From contig CM018695.1 of the NCBI GenBank assembly GCA_009363875.1, forward strand, positions 12,310,755-12,374,754: DNA of 64,000 nt. The letters run 5' to 3'. Below are positions 21,615 to 33,184 of this stretch, piece after piece. Below the pieces are notes generated by a model, which was not told the DNA's origin, searched no databases, and saw only the letters and a list, made by a program, of their open reading frames with translations. Each line of letters starts with the position of its first letter. Position 1 is the first letter of the stretch. The position numbers were made by a program, and so were the translations under genes. The stretch comes from Mikania micrantha. Taxonomy: Eukaryota > Streptophyta > Magnoliopsida > Asterales > Asteraceae.

Positions 21615-21985
21615 AAATAAACTAGAACTGAAAAATCAAAAGTAAAATGTGTACAAAGTCAAGGTAATGGAGTTAAATTTGACAAAATGTAGTCTAAGAC
21701 TCCGACAAAGAAATAAAAATGGGGAAGAGGGTAATAAATTCAAACAGACATAGCGTGAACTGACCTTTCACTTTCTTATATTAACAATTAGGCCCTTCAT
21801 CTTTAAAGGTACTCTCCACATTTTTGCTCTTTACGCTTTTCATGGACCCATACACGGTTTGTATGTTTGTATCAAAATTAAGTCAAGTCCAATCACAAGC
21901 TAATCCTCATCAACTTGAAAGTTATCTGCAATTCGTTTAATTTAATATATCTGCTTAATAGACTTTCAAGTCGAACACATGTATT

Positions 21986-22330
21986 TAAAGAGGGAGTGGT
22001 TATTTACACACCCCACTTTTTTAATTCAACACCCCACATTTTTCTGTGCGTGTTGTATAGGCCTCTGCAACACGTACAGCACAACCTACAGCATTGTTTT
22101 CTACGTGTTGTACGCCACGTACAGATCCCTGCGTGGCGTACGGCATCTGACACCTCCAACCTTAAATTCCCAAATGTGATTGATTAGATTATGTGTTGTA
22201 CGCCACATATGGACCTGTACGTGGCGTATAGATATTTCTGATTAAAATGACTGATTTTTATCATCTCAACATTGAAGACTTATATGTATAGTATAGTAGT
22301 ATAGTACTATACGTCGCGTATAAGTCTAAA
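21986..22330. mobile_element. Putative MITE with GCCACGTAC motifs
   Basis: Left end TTTAAAGAGGGAGTGGTTAT then TTACACACC resembles the complement of the right end of 21396-21614. The interior carries TACGCCACGTAC and GTACGTGGCGTA units. Right border uncertain. Confidence 0.45.
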
Positions 22331-22850
22331 AAAAATTAAAATATTTTTACAAACTTTAAATTAAAAAAAAATTGGTATAATGTTAAAAATTTAGTTTTAT
22401 AAATTTAAACTTTTTTTAACGTGTGTCGTTTTTATCATTTATTTAATATTATTTTTGTTTTAACAAATACGCGTATGATAAAAACACAATGTATATACAA
22501 ATTAAACAAATAAACAACCAATCAAAACAAATCACAAAATATATACATAAACAGTGTCTGTACAGTACAAGGAAAAGAAATAAAACTACGGATCCTGCCA
22601 GGGAGGTGATGGCGGAAGGGGAGGAGGCTCAATACCAGCCTGCCTGGACCGCTCGATCTAGCGATCGATCAGCTAGCGCAGCATCTCATTATGCCGAGCC
22701 AAGATACGATCTTGCTCCCTGGATCATGTAGAAAGATCCTGCAGTATAGCCTCTATACGTGCCGGAAGCCTCACTACGTGGGAATGCGAATGACACGACT
22801 TAATGAGGGTTGACGGCTTCACTTTCCGGGCTTATCCATAGCGGGAAATA
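22331..22850. other. Unassigned DNA upstream of the gypsy LTR
   Basis: AT-rich to 22570, then a GC-richer stretch (22580-22850) with a short frame ending in SHYAEPRYDLAPWIM that I do not recognise. The sharp base-composition change suggests an older insertion, possibly TE gag-derived, but this is unproven. Confidence 0.35.
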
Positions 22851-25800
22851 TGTCACACCCCGAGCCGACGGGCTGGATCGACTTTCCCGTTGGGCGGAAG
22901 GTTCCCATGACGGGATATCGGGTGATAATCATAGTGATCATATTGTTTACATAACACATGAGATATAATAAGAAATGCTAACATGACATTAATATAGAAT
23001 TACAAAGTTAAATTACACAATACATGTTCATAATTTAACTAAGTAAATCTATCCAAAAGAATCATTGAGTTTCTATCTTGTATCTGCATAAGATTTACAA
23101 AAGATGATTCAAAGTTATGTCATTCAAAAATATGCGCAACACAAAAGTAAGCTAGGTCTCTTTTATAGTCCACTAGCTTAATCCTGCTGCTTGTAATCTA
23201 GACCTGTTCGTCACTTGAGAAAACATGCATTTAAACAAAGTCAACACTAGGTTGGTGAGTTGATAAGTTTAGTTATTTAAAATCTTTCAGAGTTATTTAC
23301 ACAACATCTTGTAATACACAAGTCTCAGTTATTCTCGTTTGGCATTAACTCATCCCCATGTCCTCTCTATAGATACACCTACAGATAGGATATTGTCCAG
23401 TCAAGCATGCTTATATATAGGGCATACGTAGGGGACAAGCCCCAGCCGACATCCCACCACACATTTGACAGAACTCAATACTACCTGTATTGTAGCTACA
23501 GATATCCATTTCATCACCCATCGACTTAATCACAATCAAGATCTCCAATATGACAAACCATTACATTATCATGATATTAACATAACACATTAGGTTTCTA
23601 AGTAGTACATTTCTCCACAGTTATAAATGGTGGAATTACTACAAATTTTAATGGTGGTGTTACCACAGTTATTAGGGGTGGTATGCTCTTTGATTTACTA
23701 TTACTCACATCTGATTAGGAAGTGAGAGCAAGTCTGACACGTAGTCATATCCCAATTGATCTATGAAATTGAATTGACCACATTGCAGCCACCACAAAGG
23801 CAAACCACAAGGTGCTCAATACATTTCCATTTATTAGTTTTCCCAAGGCCTCACAACTATCTGCCACCAGCTTGTGACTTGAGTAAGGTCAATCACTCAA
23901 TCTACCAGTCCACAGAGTAGAAGTGGTGAGATAGTTATCAGACACTATCATACTCTTATCACCTGTGTCAGAAATGATAGAGTTGGAACAGGCTAACTAA
24001 AAATCAAAAGAGTTCTTATAGTTCTCAACCCATAACCATCAACTCATAGAAATCCAATAGATATATCACACATGTTCTCATAGATATAACAGTTCTATTC
24101 GCTTAGAATTAACTTCAATTATTCCAAAGACTTAATAGTTATAATTTTCCTTAGAATTAGTAAAATAATTCAATAGGAATAGCATGCATTCCTCATAAGA
24201 ATTACAGTTGTATTCATAGAGGAATAACAGTTTTATCACTTAGAAATCGTAGATATTGTCTAACAGAAATAACAGTTATAAACTCACAATCATTAACATT
24301 AGCATTAACATAATGAGGTCTACAATTATAATAACAAAGCAAAACCTTATTATCATACAGTGTACTAAAACATTTAGGAAAAGTTTTAGCATGTTCTCAG
24401 TCCCGCTGTTAAAACCAAAGTTTAGTAAAAAGGGGCGTATGAACTCACCTGGTATTGAAGTGGTTGACTAAGACTCAAGTGAATGCACGCACTCTTTGTT
24501 GTTGTACTGATGTTGTATTCAACCTGTGTTTGATTTGATTGTGTCCAACCTTGCTAACATTAGTATATGTTTAAGAGTATTAGATTTACTTGAAAACCTG
24601 GATTGATTTCTTGAAATGATGATTGTCTTATGATTCAAAAGTATGTGTCATGTCCTTTTATGCACTAACTTGTTATGCATATAAGTAACATGTGTTTATG
24701 ATTATAATTACCCCTTGTTTCCATGTATTCTTTGAAAATGTTTATGTGTTTTAAGCTTTTGTGACTATGATATAATCTTATTCCTAAATTAAGTTAAACT
24801 TAATTAGAATAAAACCAATCCACAATCACTAGAATCAAATTAGGGTTATGACCCCATTGTTGATCCCTTTAAGCTTAAATGATCCAACGAAAGTAAGTTC
24901 GTGCTTAGTTTAAGTTGTCTTGAATTTAAAACACTTGCATGGATGCTAAGTGTTAGTGTCAACAACACAACCACAGAATGTGGATCGAACTTAACCAAGC
25001 AGTAATCAGTTGTTAACAACAGACAACCATAAAAACCTATTCTATGTCATAAACCTGACATTAATCAATTGAGTCCAAGAGGGTTAATCGATGTTCAGCC
25101 ATGGTTTTTAGCCAATTTCCATAGGATCTTGACTCATAAACACTTTGTTGATCCTAGTTATGGTAATGCCGATGTTATTGGTTGTCCAATGAGCTGTCAT
25201 GGTTTAACAGAATTGAAAGGAAATCCAATTTATGCCATGGTAATGTCCATCCCCAGCCATCCGACTTTGAATCTACTTGTTCCCCAAGTCCTAAATTCGT
25301 TTTTGTGCGTCATCTAACAAATTTAAGGTGGTGAAAACCGTTTTCAAGTTCATACCTGCTGAAATGAAGAACACCAACTTCCAGCAGCAACTTCTCTCTA
25401 AGATTCTGGCCGATTTAGCTCGAACCAGATCCTATCCCTTGTACTACAAGCTTCCTCTCGTCGAGACGATCGTTTCGATATATTATTTGCGCGATTTGGC
25501 TAAGAAACGAGTGAGATATTCAAGTTTTTGTGTGGGATTTCTAATGAAAAACTGAAAACCAGAAAAAAAAAAATGAAAAACTCACCTTTTTCAGAAACTT
25601 CTCTCTAAGATTCCAGCCAAAATACTTCGGATCAGCTCCGATCCTTTGTACTACAAGGTTCCTCTCATCGAGACGATAGTTTTGATATATTATATGCGCG
25701 ATTCGGTGAAGAATCAAGAAAGTTATGGCTAATTTTGTATGGGTTTTGTAGAGAGAGAGGCTATACGGGAGTTTAGAGAGAGAGAGAGAGAGCTATGGAT

Positions 25801-26759
25801 GCTGCATTTCATGAAGGAAACAAGGAAAAAGACGGGTTTTTATACCCCAAAAGGTTCCCCGCGAATTCGGTCTCGCTCGGTGTCAGTTTCGTGTATTTTT
25901 ATGCGCGCGTTATTACGGTGGCGTAATTAAATAATTGAACATGTAAATTAGGTTTCTTGAATTATTTTAATGAGTTTCAAAATTGTAAAACGTAAAATAT
26001 TATATTTTACTTATTTTTACTGTCCGTTCGTGATCAGACCGTTAAATCTCGTTATTTCGTTATTTTATGTATAGTTTTAGTAAAATAGTTTTATAAAATT
26101 CTTTTTAGGTGGTAATTCCTAATAAACATTATTTTTATTTTATTTTTATTATTTTAAAGTTCATAATCGTTTATTTTCGCCGTTTCGTCAGAAAACGTAA
26201 CTTACGCGTGTTTTCGTACAGAGCGCTAACTGTACGAATACGATCGTACGTTTTCTATTTTTCAGTCGTCGTTCAGAACGTTAAACTCACATATATGTTT
26301 GTGTGAATCGTCACCCATGCAAACATTCTGTCAGTTCATCGTTCGTAAACGATACTGAACTGTTGTTTTGAATTGTACATTCTCACAGACAGACTCAACT
26401 AATCCTAACTGTTTTCACATTGTTATGAATAGTTTCACATTGTTTTCTCACTGATATTGTCGGTTATCTGATTTTTGTTATTTATGGAAATCAGATCACA
26501 ACCGCTATGTTTATGTCTTTTGTACTCGATCTTCTTTGTTATTTCACTTGTGTTGTTGTTTTTCTGTATTTGAATTTTCATTTAAATACATACAATCGAT
26601 ATACTGTTCTATAGTCTTGTTTTCACCCAACTGTTTATCAAATAGTTATTCACGCATAGTCATACACGCAAAGTTATCTACACAAAGTTATTTACACATA
26701 GTAATGGTGTAAGTACACATACCGTACGATTGCCGGATGATATGGTACTAGTTGTTACA
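22851..26759 (-). repeat. LTR (3' LTR) of a minus-strand gypsy element
   Basis: 3909 bp from TGTCACACCCCGAGCC to GGTACTAGTTGTTACA, i.e. TG...CA. It is the same family as the solo LTR 56228-60311: shared starts, CAACACTAGGTTGGTGAGTT and GTACACATACCGTACG. On the right it abuts CTCCCCTTGCT, the complement of a polypurine tract, then antisense pol. The element is therefore on the minus strand and this is its 3' LTR. The two flanks do not form a target duplication, as expected when the right side is element interior. Confidence 0.88.
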
Positions 26760-27140
26760 GTCTCCCCTTGCTAAAGAAATTTCATCCCGAAATTTAAGCG
26801 TCATTGTCGGGAACTGCTTCTTCAAACAGATGGGGATACTTTGTCTTCATGTGATCCTCACGCTCTCAAGTAAATTCTGGTCCGCGCTTGGAATTCCAAC
26901 GAACCTTCACGATAGGAATACGGCTTTGTTATAGTTTCTTAACTTCACGATCCATAATCTCTACAGTTTCTTCAATGAAATGTAGTTGTTCATCCACTTG
27001 TATTTCTTCCAAAGGTATGACTAACGATTCGTCAACGAGACATCTCTTAAGATTGGATACATGAAACACATCGTTTACCCCGCTAAGTTCATCGGGAAGT
27101 CTGAGTCTGTATGCCACATCTATTATTTCAGACCGTGATG
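26760..27140 (-). pseudogene. Gypsy chromovirus pol 3' end: integrase tail and chromodomain
   Basis: Minus-strand reading gives DVAYRLRLPDELSGVNDVFH, VSNLKRCLVDESLVIPLEEI and LHFIEETVEIMDREVKKL. This is the integrase C-terminal GPY/F-type region and the start of the chromodomain of a Tekay/Del-like chromovirus. The final complement of CGAAATTTCATCCCGAAATT corresponds to the usual last codons before the polypurine tract. The frame is broken inside the chromodomain and the rest of pol and gag is missing: beyond about 27140 the sequence no longer looks like gypsy and soon becomes a FAR1/MULE pseudogene. Confidence 0.85.
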
Positions 27141-27260
27141 TAAATCGCCTAGTTGTTACAAAATATGTATGAGAGCTTTGTATATTTATTAGGTGAACAA
27201 TCACACCAAATTTTTGAGCAATCAGAATCCCGATGTAAGGCATTTGCATCAAAATTTTTA

Positions 27261-29169
27261 TCAAATTATGGTGCGGTTATTATAATAAAAATGAAAGACG
27301 TTTATCATGGTACATGTGTTTTCGTATTTTGACAGACGACAAGCACACGGCAAGGCACAACTGGTGAAAAGTTGACAGTTACAGGAATGATTCCCGGTCC
27401 GCGAAACCTTTATCTTTCTTTTTTCAACAACAAGCAAATCAAGAGCCTTGTGTGAAACCTTACCTCGAAGGTAATCAAACAACACTAGTTTGTGATGACT
27501 CATAGTTTTCATCTTGCTTGTTTAGAAACCGTGGTTTATGTTCACCTCTTGTGAATTTACAACTTCGTCAACAAACCCGAAAAGTGTGGCAAGCGAACTA
27601 TTTGGTGTTTTTAAGTATCGCTTTAAGTTCGCGTGCTGACTCTCAACTCTATTTAGTGGTTTTTGTGGACCACATAATTAGTGTATGTATGTATGTATGT
27701 ATGGATAGATGGATGGATGGATGCATGCATGCATGCAAGTAGGTATGTATGTATGTATGCATGTGTAAAATCTTACGCTGCTGTTTGTCTTTGGTTAGCT
27801 GTTCCTATAGCTTGTTATAATTGTATTGATAAATGTCGTCAAAGAAAGACTCACACAATGTCGTCCACATATGGCAGAATCTGTTTCAATCATTGTTAGA
27901 ATAACTTGCCTTGCAGTGTTTAGAAATATTTTCGCTGATGTGCTACCTACATAAGCACCAAGATGCATCTGGAAATACTACCTTACACGCACTCATCAGT
28001 GCAAGATCTCGGTTTGTTATTATTACATGGGGCTCCATAAACTTGTTTAACATTTCTTTCAGCTTTTGCAATACCCACAAGTAATTCTCTTCAAGTTTTT
28101 TTGTTATAAATGCATGTGCAATACAAAATGTATGATGTGTTGAAGTCACACTAACAATCAATACAAACGAAATTTTGTACATGTTCATTTTGTATGTGGT
28201 GTCAATCACCAGCACATGTGGGAACGCTCGCCAGTATGTGTACGACTTCGGATGACAGAAGAAAACTTCCTCAATGCCATTTGTTGCAGGATCTTCTATG
28301 GTATAATATACATATCCCTTAGAATGCAGTAGGTTTTCCAGAACCTTCATCAGAGCAGTACCTACTTTCTTTTCATTTTTTATTTTCTGTTGGGCGTAGT
28401 ATATGTCCCTGATTACAAAAACATTATCAGGGTTTTGTTTCTTGATAGTTGACAGTATATTGCGCGGGTCCATATGTTGTTCTGTCAGTTGTCCCACCAT
28501 CTTATGTTCGTCTTGAGACAACCTTCTTACAAATGGATGCCCCTCTAAATGTTGAGCAGCCTCATGGTTATGTCGTCATTTCGGACCTCTAACTATCAAA
28601 CGAGACGCTTTTCTTTGTAAACACCAACCAGTTTAAATGGACAACCAATTTTCTTGCTGTTGGAGCGTCTACGCGTCGCTATGGTCTTATGTTCACCACT
28701 ATTGTCAACCGCTCTGCTTTTCACCCAGGCAACCAGCTCTCACGAGACATAAATTCCTAAAACAATAACACGACTTAAAATATATATAATGTTAAAAACA
28801 TTAAACTCAATCTAAATTATACCTGCTTTGTATTCCACAACACTTTAGCATGATGACCTCCGTTGAAATAATCATACCCGCTATTGTGTGGTTCTGAACA
28901 TACATCAATTTCTTCATGCAAACTTTCATGCATGTATGAAGGCTGACTCTCCCATCGAAATTCATGCTGGTTTTCGTAATTGTAGAAAGATTCAACACAA
29001 GGATCCTCATTAAATCGGGAATCATATTCGCGTTGTATGACTGAAAGTTGGGTTCCTCATTTAAATCAGGCAGCTCTTGAGGTCTACTGTCACCATGATA
29101 ATATTGACCGAAAGAATCCTGGTCTATCTTCTCGTTTCCAAAGAAGAAGTTAACGTCCCAAAATGACAT
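27261..29169 (-). pseudogene. FAR1-related / MULE transposase pseudogene
   Basis: Minus-strand pieces in the right order run as follows. The N-terminal exon (29169-28807) starts MSFWDVNFFFGNEKID. A FAR1 DNA-binding-like segment with CPFKLVGVYKEKR lies near 28630, in another frame with stops. HLEGHPFVRRLSQDEH lies near 28530. The MULE transposase core (28521-27943) includes YWRAFPHVLVIDTTYKMNMYK, where DTTY carries the first catalytic Asp, and VIITNRDLALMSA with the second Asp. NRVESQHANLKRYL lies near 27640. The C-terminus (27512-27270) has LRGKVSHKALDLLVVEK and the SWIM-like CNCQLFTSCALPCACRLS. Frame changes, stops and a missing stretch (about 27700-27940, partly a microsatellite) make it non-functional. 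Whether it was a transposase or a domesticated FRS gene cannot be decided; the family is mostly transposon-derived in plants. Confidence 0.85.
27682..27765. repeat. Compound tetranucleotide microsatellite
   Basis: Runs of GTAT, GATG, ATGC and TATG repeats, interrupting the FAR1/MULE pseudogene. Confidence 0.9.
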
Positions 29170-29258
29170 TATGTGAATACAATAAACAACCGAAAGAAAT
29201 CAAATAGAGAATGCAGATGAAGAAAAACATGAATGAATTCGAAATGTTCGTTCGTTCG

Positions 29259-31836
29259 TGTCACACCCCCAAATTCTCACGTGCGGTGTCAGACCGCTGG
29301 GTTTGACGTGGCCAGGATCAAAGCTCCAGTCATATAGAACGACTCTATATACGTTCGAAAACACGTGGATATTACTTAAAATATCCCAAATTAAACACTA
29401 AGTTTTACAACGGAAAATAAATAAATGTTGCGGAAGCTTGTACAAGAATTGTAATTTGTTTACACATTTCATAGCTAACAAAAATGTTCTTAATGCATGT
29501 TGGACTCTTCCTGAAGTTCCTTAAGTGTAATCCTATGCTCTTAAGCGTGCCGAGTACCTGACAATTACATGCTAAAACGTGTCAACATTAAAGTTGGTGA
29601 GTTCACAGGTTTATTTTAAAACTAAAGTAGAGAAAACCAGTTTTTCGTATGATCTGCTGTTTATTAATGTTAGTTTCGAGCCCTAGGCTCCAAGTGTCAG
29701 TTGCGTCACTACCGAACTAGACTTGTTAGCTCTTGCCTCCGCCATGTCTATCATACAACAATGGCAATGGGCTGAGATTACACGTGTCCCGACCTCCAGT
29801 CAGTATTGTGCCACGTGGGGTTCGTCACACCCAATTTGTCTGACCCAGATGTTGGTCAACAATGTTTGCCCAGCCTGTTGACCCAGATGTTGGTCGACAA
29901 TGTTTGTTAAATGTTTGTACCCAATGTTTGTCAAAAACGTTTATCAAATGTGTTTGTCCAAAGTGTTTGTCAAAAGCGTTTGTCCAAAAGGTTTGACAGA
30001 AGCGTTTGTCAACAGTGTTTGTCAAAATTGTTTATCTTGAGTGTTCGTCAAATCGTTTGTTACAAATTGTATGTCAAAAGTTTTTGTCTAAAATGTTTGT
30101 CAAAAGCAGTTTCATGTAATTCTTCCTCGGTTTGAGTTGGTAAACAGTTAAGAGAAAAGGGGGCCGTGAACTCACCTGAGTATATATGCGTAAGCTCCGA
30201 AACTTTCCAGCGAATCGAATACGGATTACCTATATCACATAGTAAGTTTTCATTTTTAGCAAGTTTCACAACACGTTTCCCTTTAATGATTCTAACATGC
30301 TTATTAACCTTACATGATCATGTTATCACTTAGCACATTGTTACATATAGTCAAATAAACACATAAACCGTTTTCATTTGTCAAAGTTTCCTAAATTGGA
30401 AAGTTTGCTAGTTTTGACTTATTTAACAACAATAGTCACAATACTTATTACACATTAGTCATATTGCATCATGTTAAGCCATTTAGCATGTACAGTCATG
30501 TATTGCAATTCCTAGTTCATAAACTCTAATAACAAAGTTTCATAAAATGGCAACATTCCATTCTAGGCATCCTCTTAACCAAGTTTATGCATAATATATG
30601 ATAATAATTCCATTAATGACAATAGCACATTATTTTAACTACATAATTCACCAAATCCTTTAGCTAATCATCATTTAGCTAATCTTGTTGTTTAAAAGTT
30701 ACTAAAAATAGCAAGATCCTTTAATAATCCATTTTTGGCCATTTTAATCATAACCAAACATATAGCACATCCATATATCATCAAATATCATTTATCAATA
30801 TCCGAGATCATTCAAAGTACCATAGATTATACATGCATGTAAGTGTTCATGAACATCTCATAGGTTCATGACCCCAAATCATACTTTCATCAATAAAGCA
30901 CATCATAGATCATCTTGAATCATCAAAGTTAATCAAAATCAGTAGTATTAGCTTCAAACCCAAATCTAAAACATCATAAAATCGTGCATGTGTGTTCAGA
31001 GGTGATTTTAAGCTACTAGGGATGTAAAAATACCTTCTAAAGCCTCAATCAAGGTGGGGTGTTGCTTGGACAGGTCTGGAATGCTCCTTAATCAGCTGAG
31101 AATGAGATTCTAGAGGCTAGAAGGTGATGGTGAGAGTGGTGACAAGTCTCTAATCCTTCCTTTCTTGCTTCCAATCTTCAACTCACTCAATCAATGGCTT
31201 CCAATGGAGTTCTTGAGCTCTTAGCAGGTGTGGAAGATGAATTAGGGGTGAATATTTCGAGTAAATGGTGTCTAAAACCGGTTATGATGAGTGAAGATAG
31301 AGTAGGAATCATTTTTGTGGCATCCAAGAAGATTTCACACGATTTCCCTGCCAGGCGTACAGCCTGACGTGGCGCACCGAGGTCAGGTGTAGCGCGCGGA
31401 TGACTCTTATCCGGCTCCCCCTTTCTTTCTCGCAAGCACCACCTAGGTCCACTTGTGGGGCTCGAGCGTAGCGTCTGGCACTCCAGACAAGCCCAATAGA
31501 CCCATTTCCATAGTTTGAGTTCGTTTTCGCTCGTTTCTCGACTGTAATCCGTTGTTTTAGCATTGTTTGAACTCTAATCATCAATTATTAGTCATAATTT
31601 ACTTGTGTAGTGTACTCGTGCTTAACTGTTGTGGCGTTCACCAACGTTCGTGACTTATGACACGTGTGTGTGGTTTTTCGATAATTCCTTGAATTATCCT
31701 GTTGTGTGATTGTGTTTGTACTGTCGTGCCACGTGTCACACTAAATTAAGATAATTCTAGTGCCTCGTATGCAAATGCTAATTAAATAAACATTTAATTA
31801 AAATATAATCTGACCTAGCATTTGCGGGGTGTCACA
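29259..31836. repeat. Solo gypsy LTR
   Basis: 2578 bp, TGTCACACCCCCAAAT...ATTTGCGGGGTGTCACA, with an exact 5-bp target duplication GTTCG (29254-29258, 31837-31841). No primer-binding site or interior is attached, so it is the product of LTR-LTR recombination. The extended inverted ends are typical of this lineage. It sits just 5' of the FAR1/MULE pseudogene. Confidence 0.92.
29871..30110. repeat. Degenerate tandem array of TGTTTGTCAAAA words in the solo LTR
   Basis: About 15-20 copies of a ~16-20-bp unit with TTTGTC(A/C)AAA, giving spurious Cys/Lys-rich or Thr/Asn-rich frames on the two strands. Confidence 0.85.
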
Positions 31837-31841
31837 GTTCG

Positions 31842-32313
31842 ATATATATATATAATTTAGGGAATATAACGTCGTTTCAAAGGTTGTACGAGAGTTAAAT
31901 TTCAAAATTTGTATACGTGTCGTATATAACTATACGTGGCGTATATAGTCATTTTCAGTACACTCACTAGACTTTAAAACCAATTATTGTCCTTCATACG
32001 CCACGTACAACACTCTACGTGGCGTATAACTTTTTCAGCATGTCAGGTTGCAGAGTGTTACTTTCATATAATTGTCCTTTATACGCCACGTACAGCTCTC
32101 TACGTGGCACACAACATCTCATCATTGTGCCGAGATGTCAGTACTGGTTGCACGAGGTTCTGTACGTGGCGTATAATACTCTATGCAGCGTACAACACCC
32201 AATCATTGTCTAGAATGTCAGTGCAAATGTTGTTGTACGTGGCGTAGGGTGCTATACGACACGTATAAATAGTGTGAAAATATAGAATTGGGTGTGAGAT
32301 TAACACAGCCCTT

Positions 32314-32315
<2 letters not shown>
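31842..32315. mobile_element. Putative MITE carrying an array of ACGTGGC motifs
   Basis: Ends with GTGTGAGATTAACACAGCCCTTT, the complement of which matches the left end of 21396-21614. The interior has seven ACGTGGC/GCCACGT words in about 310 bp, mostly as GTACGTGGCGTA or its inverse, in inverted pairs. Confidence 0.5.
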
Positions 32316-32345
<30 letters not shown>

Positions 32346-32348
<3 letters not shown>

Positions 32349-33020
32349 GAAGTTAACGTACAAATAAAATTAACGTGCTAAACGTAGAAAGGCACATGAA
32401 TGCGCCATGTGTCATCTTGGTAAGGGGCATTATTGTTCATATAAAATTACAAAACCGTGATTCGTAAAATTACAAACTGACATTTAACACTCATAATCAA
32501 GGACCATCAGGATAATCACGGACCAATAATTACGGACCACATTATATAAAAAATCACATACCATATTTTAACACACATAATCAAGAACAAAATGTATAAT
32601 CACAGACTACGTTATATGAAAATCACAAAACTTGATTTAACATGCATGATCAAATGACCAACTGCATAATCACGTACCGAGCATTAAAATCATGGACCAC
32701 GTAAAATTTTTTTAATAAAACTATGATAATATTATACTCAAATTAAAGATAATAAAATTTTCAATTGTATTGTGTAATTTTTTTTTAAATAATTAAACGT
32801 TTAACGGTTATTCGATTTTCAAAAAGATGTTGGAACTTAATTTACTCACAAAAAAAGTCAACAAATGTAGCCTTTATTTCATTTTTGGCTTAAACCTTTC
32901 ATTTCACGTTAAAATAGCCTTTTTTTCGACATGTTACATAGAAATAAAAAGGAGAACGAACTGTTACAAAAAAACTAAAAACTATGATATTACAAATTTG
33001 CTAAATTGTATATCGTATTA
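32346..33020. mobile_element. (TA)n-bordered repeat, copy 1 of a family with ATCACGGACC words
   Basis: Starts GGGGAAGTTAACGTACAA after a (TA)n run. It has CGCCATGTGTCATCTTGG, scattered AATCACGGACCA / TAATTTAACACTCATAATCA words, and AACTTAATTTACTCACAAAA then AAAGTCAACAA near 32850. The same order occurs at 47000-47805. Right border not defined. Confidence 0.55.
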
Positions 33021-33184
33021 ATTGAAGTTTAATGATATACGACATTGATAATAAATGTTTTTATCGGTTTTTATTTGGGTTTTGGCCGTCAGCGTCGGTT
33101 TTGTTTTAATTGATGTTGGGCTTCAGCCCATCTTTATTTTTTATTGGTTAAAAACTTTATATAGGAAACCATTGAACATTTGAT

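Noticed and set aside
22489..22731. 80-residue frame with a GC-rich second half
   Set aside because: First half is Lys/Asn/Gln low-complexity; no recognisable domain or splice context.
25069..25555. Short frames in the gypsy LTR resembling a small protein (82 and 75 residues)
   Set aside because: Inside an LTR, not conserved in the sister LTR at 56228, no domain recognised.
27943..28521. Functional FAR1-related transcription factor gene
   Set aside because: The 192-residue frame is a real transposase-like core, but frameshifts before it, a microsatellite within the gene and a broken C-terminus make it a pseudogene.
29825..30135. Cys-rich and Thr/Asp-rich frames on both strands that look like small secreted proteins
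   Set aside because: They arise from a TTTGTC tandem array within a solo LTR.
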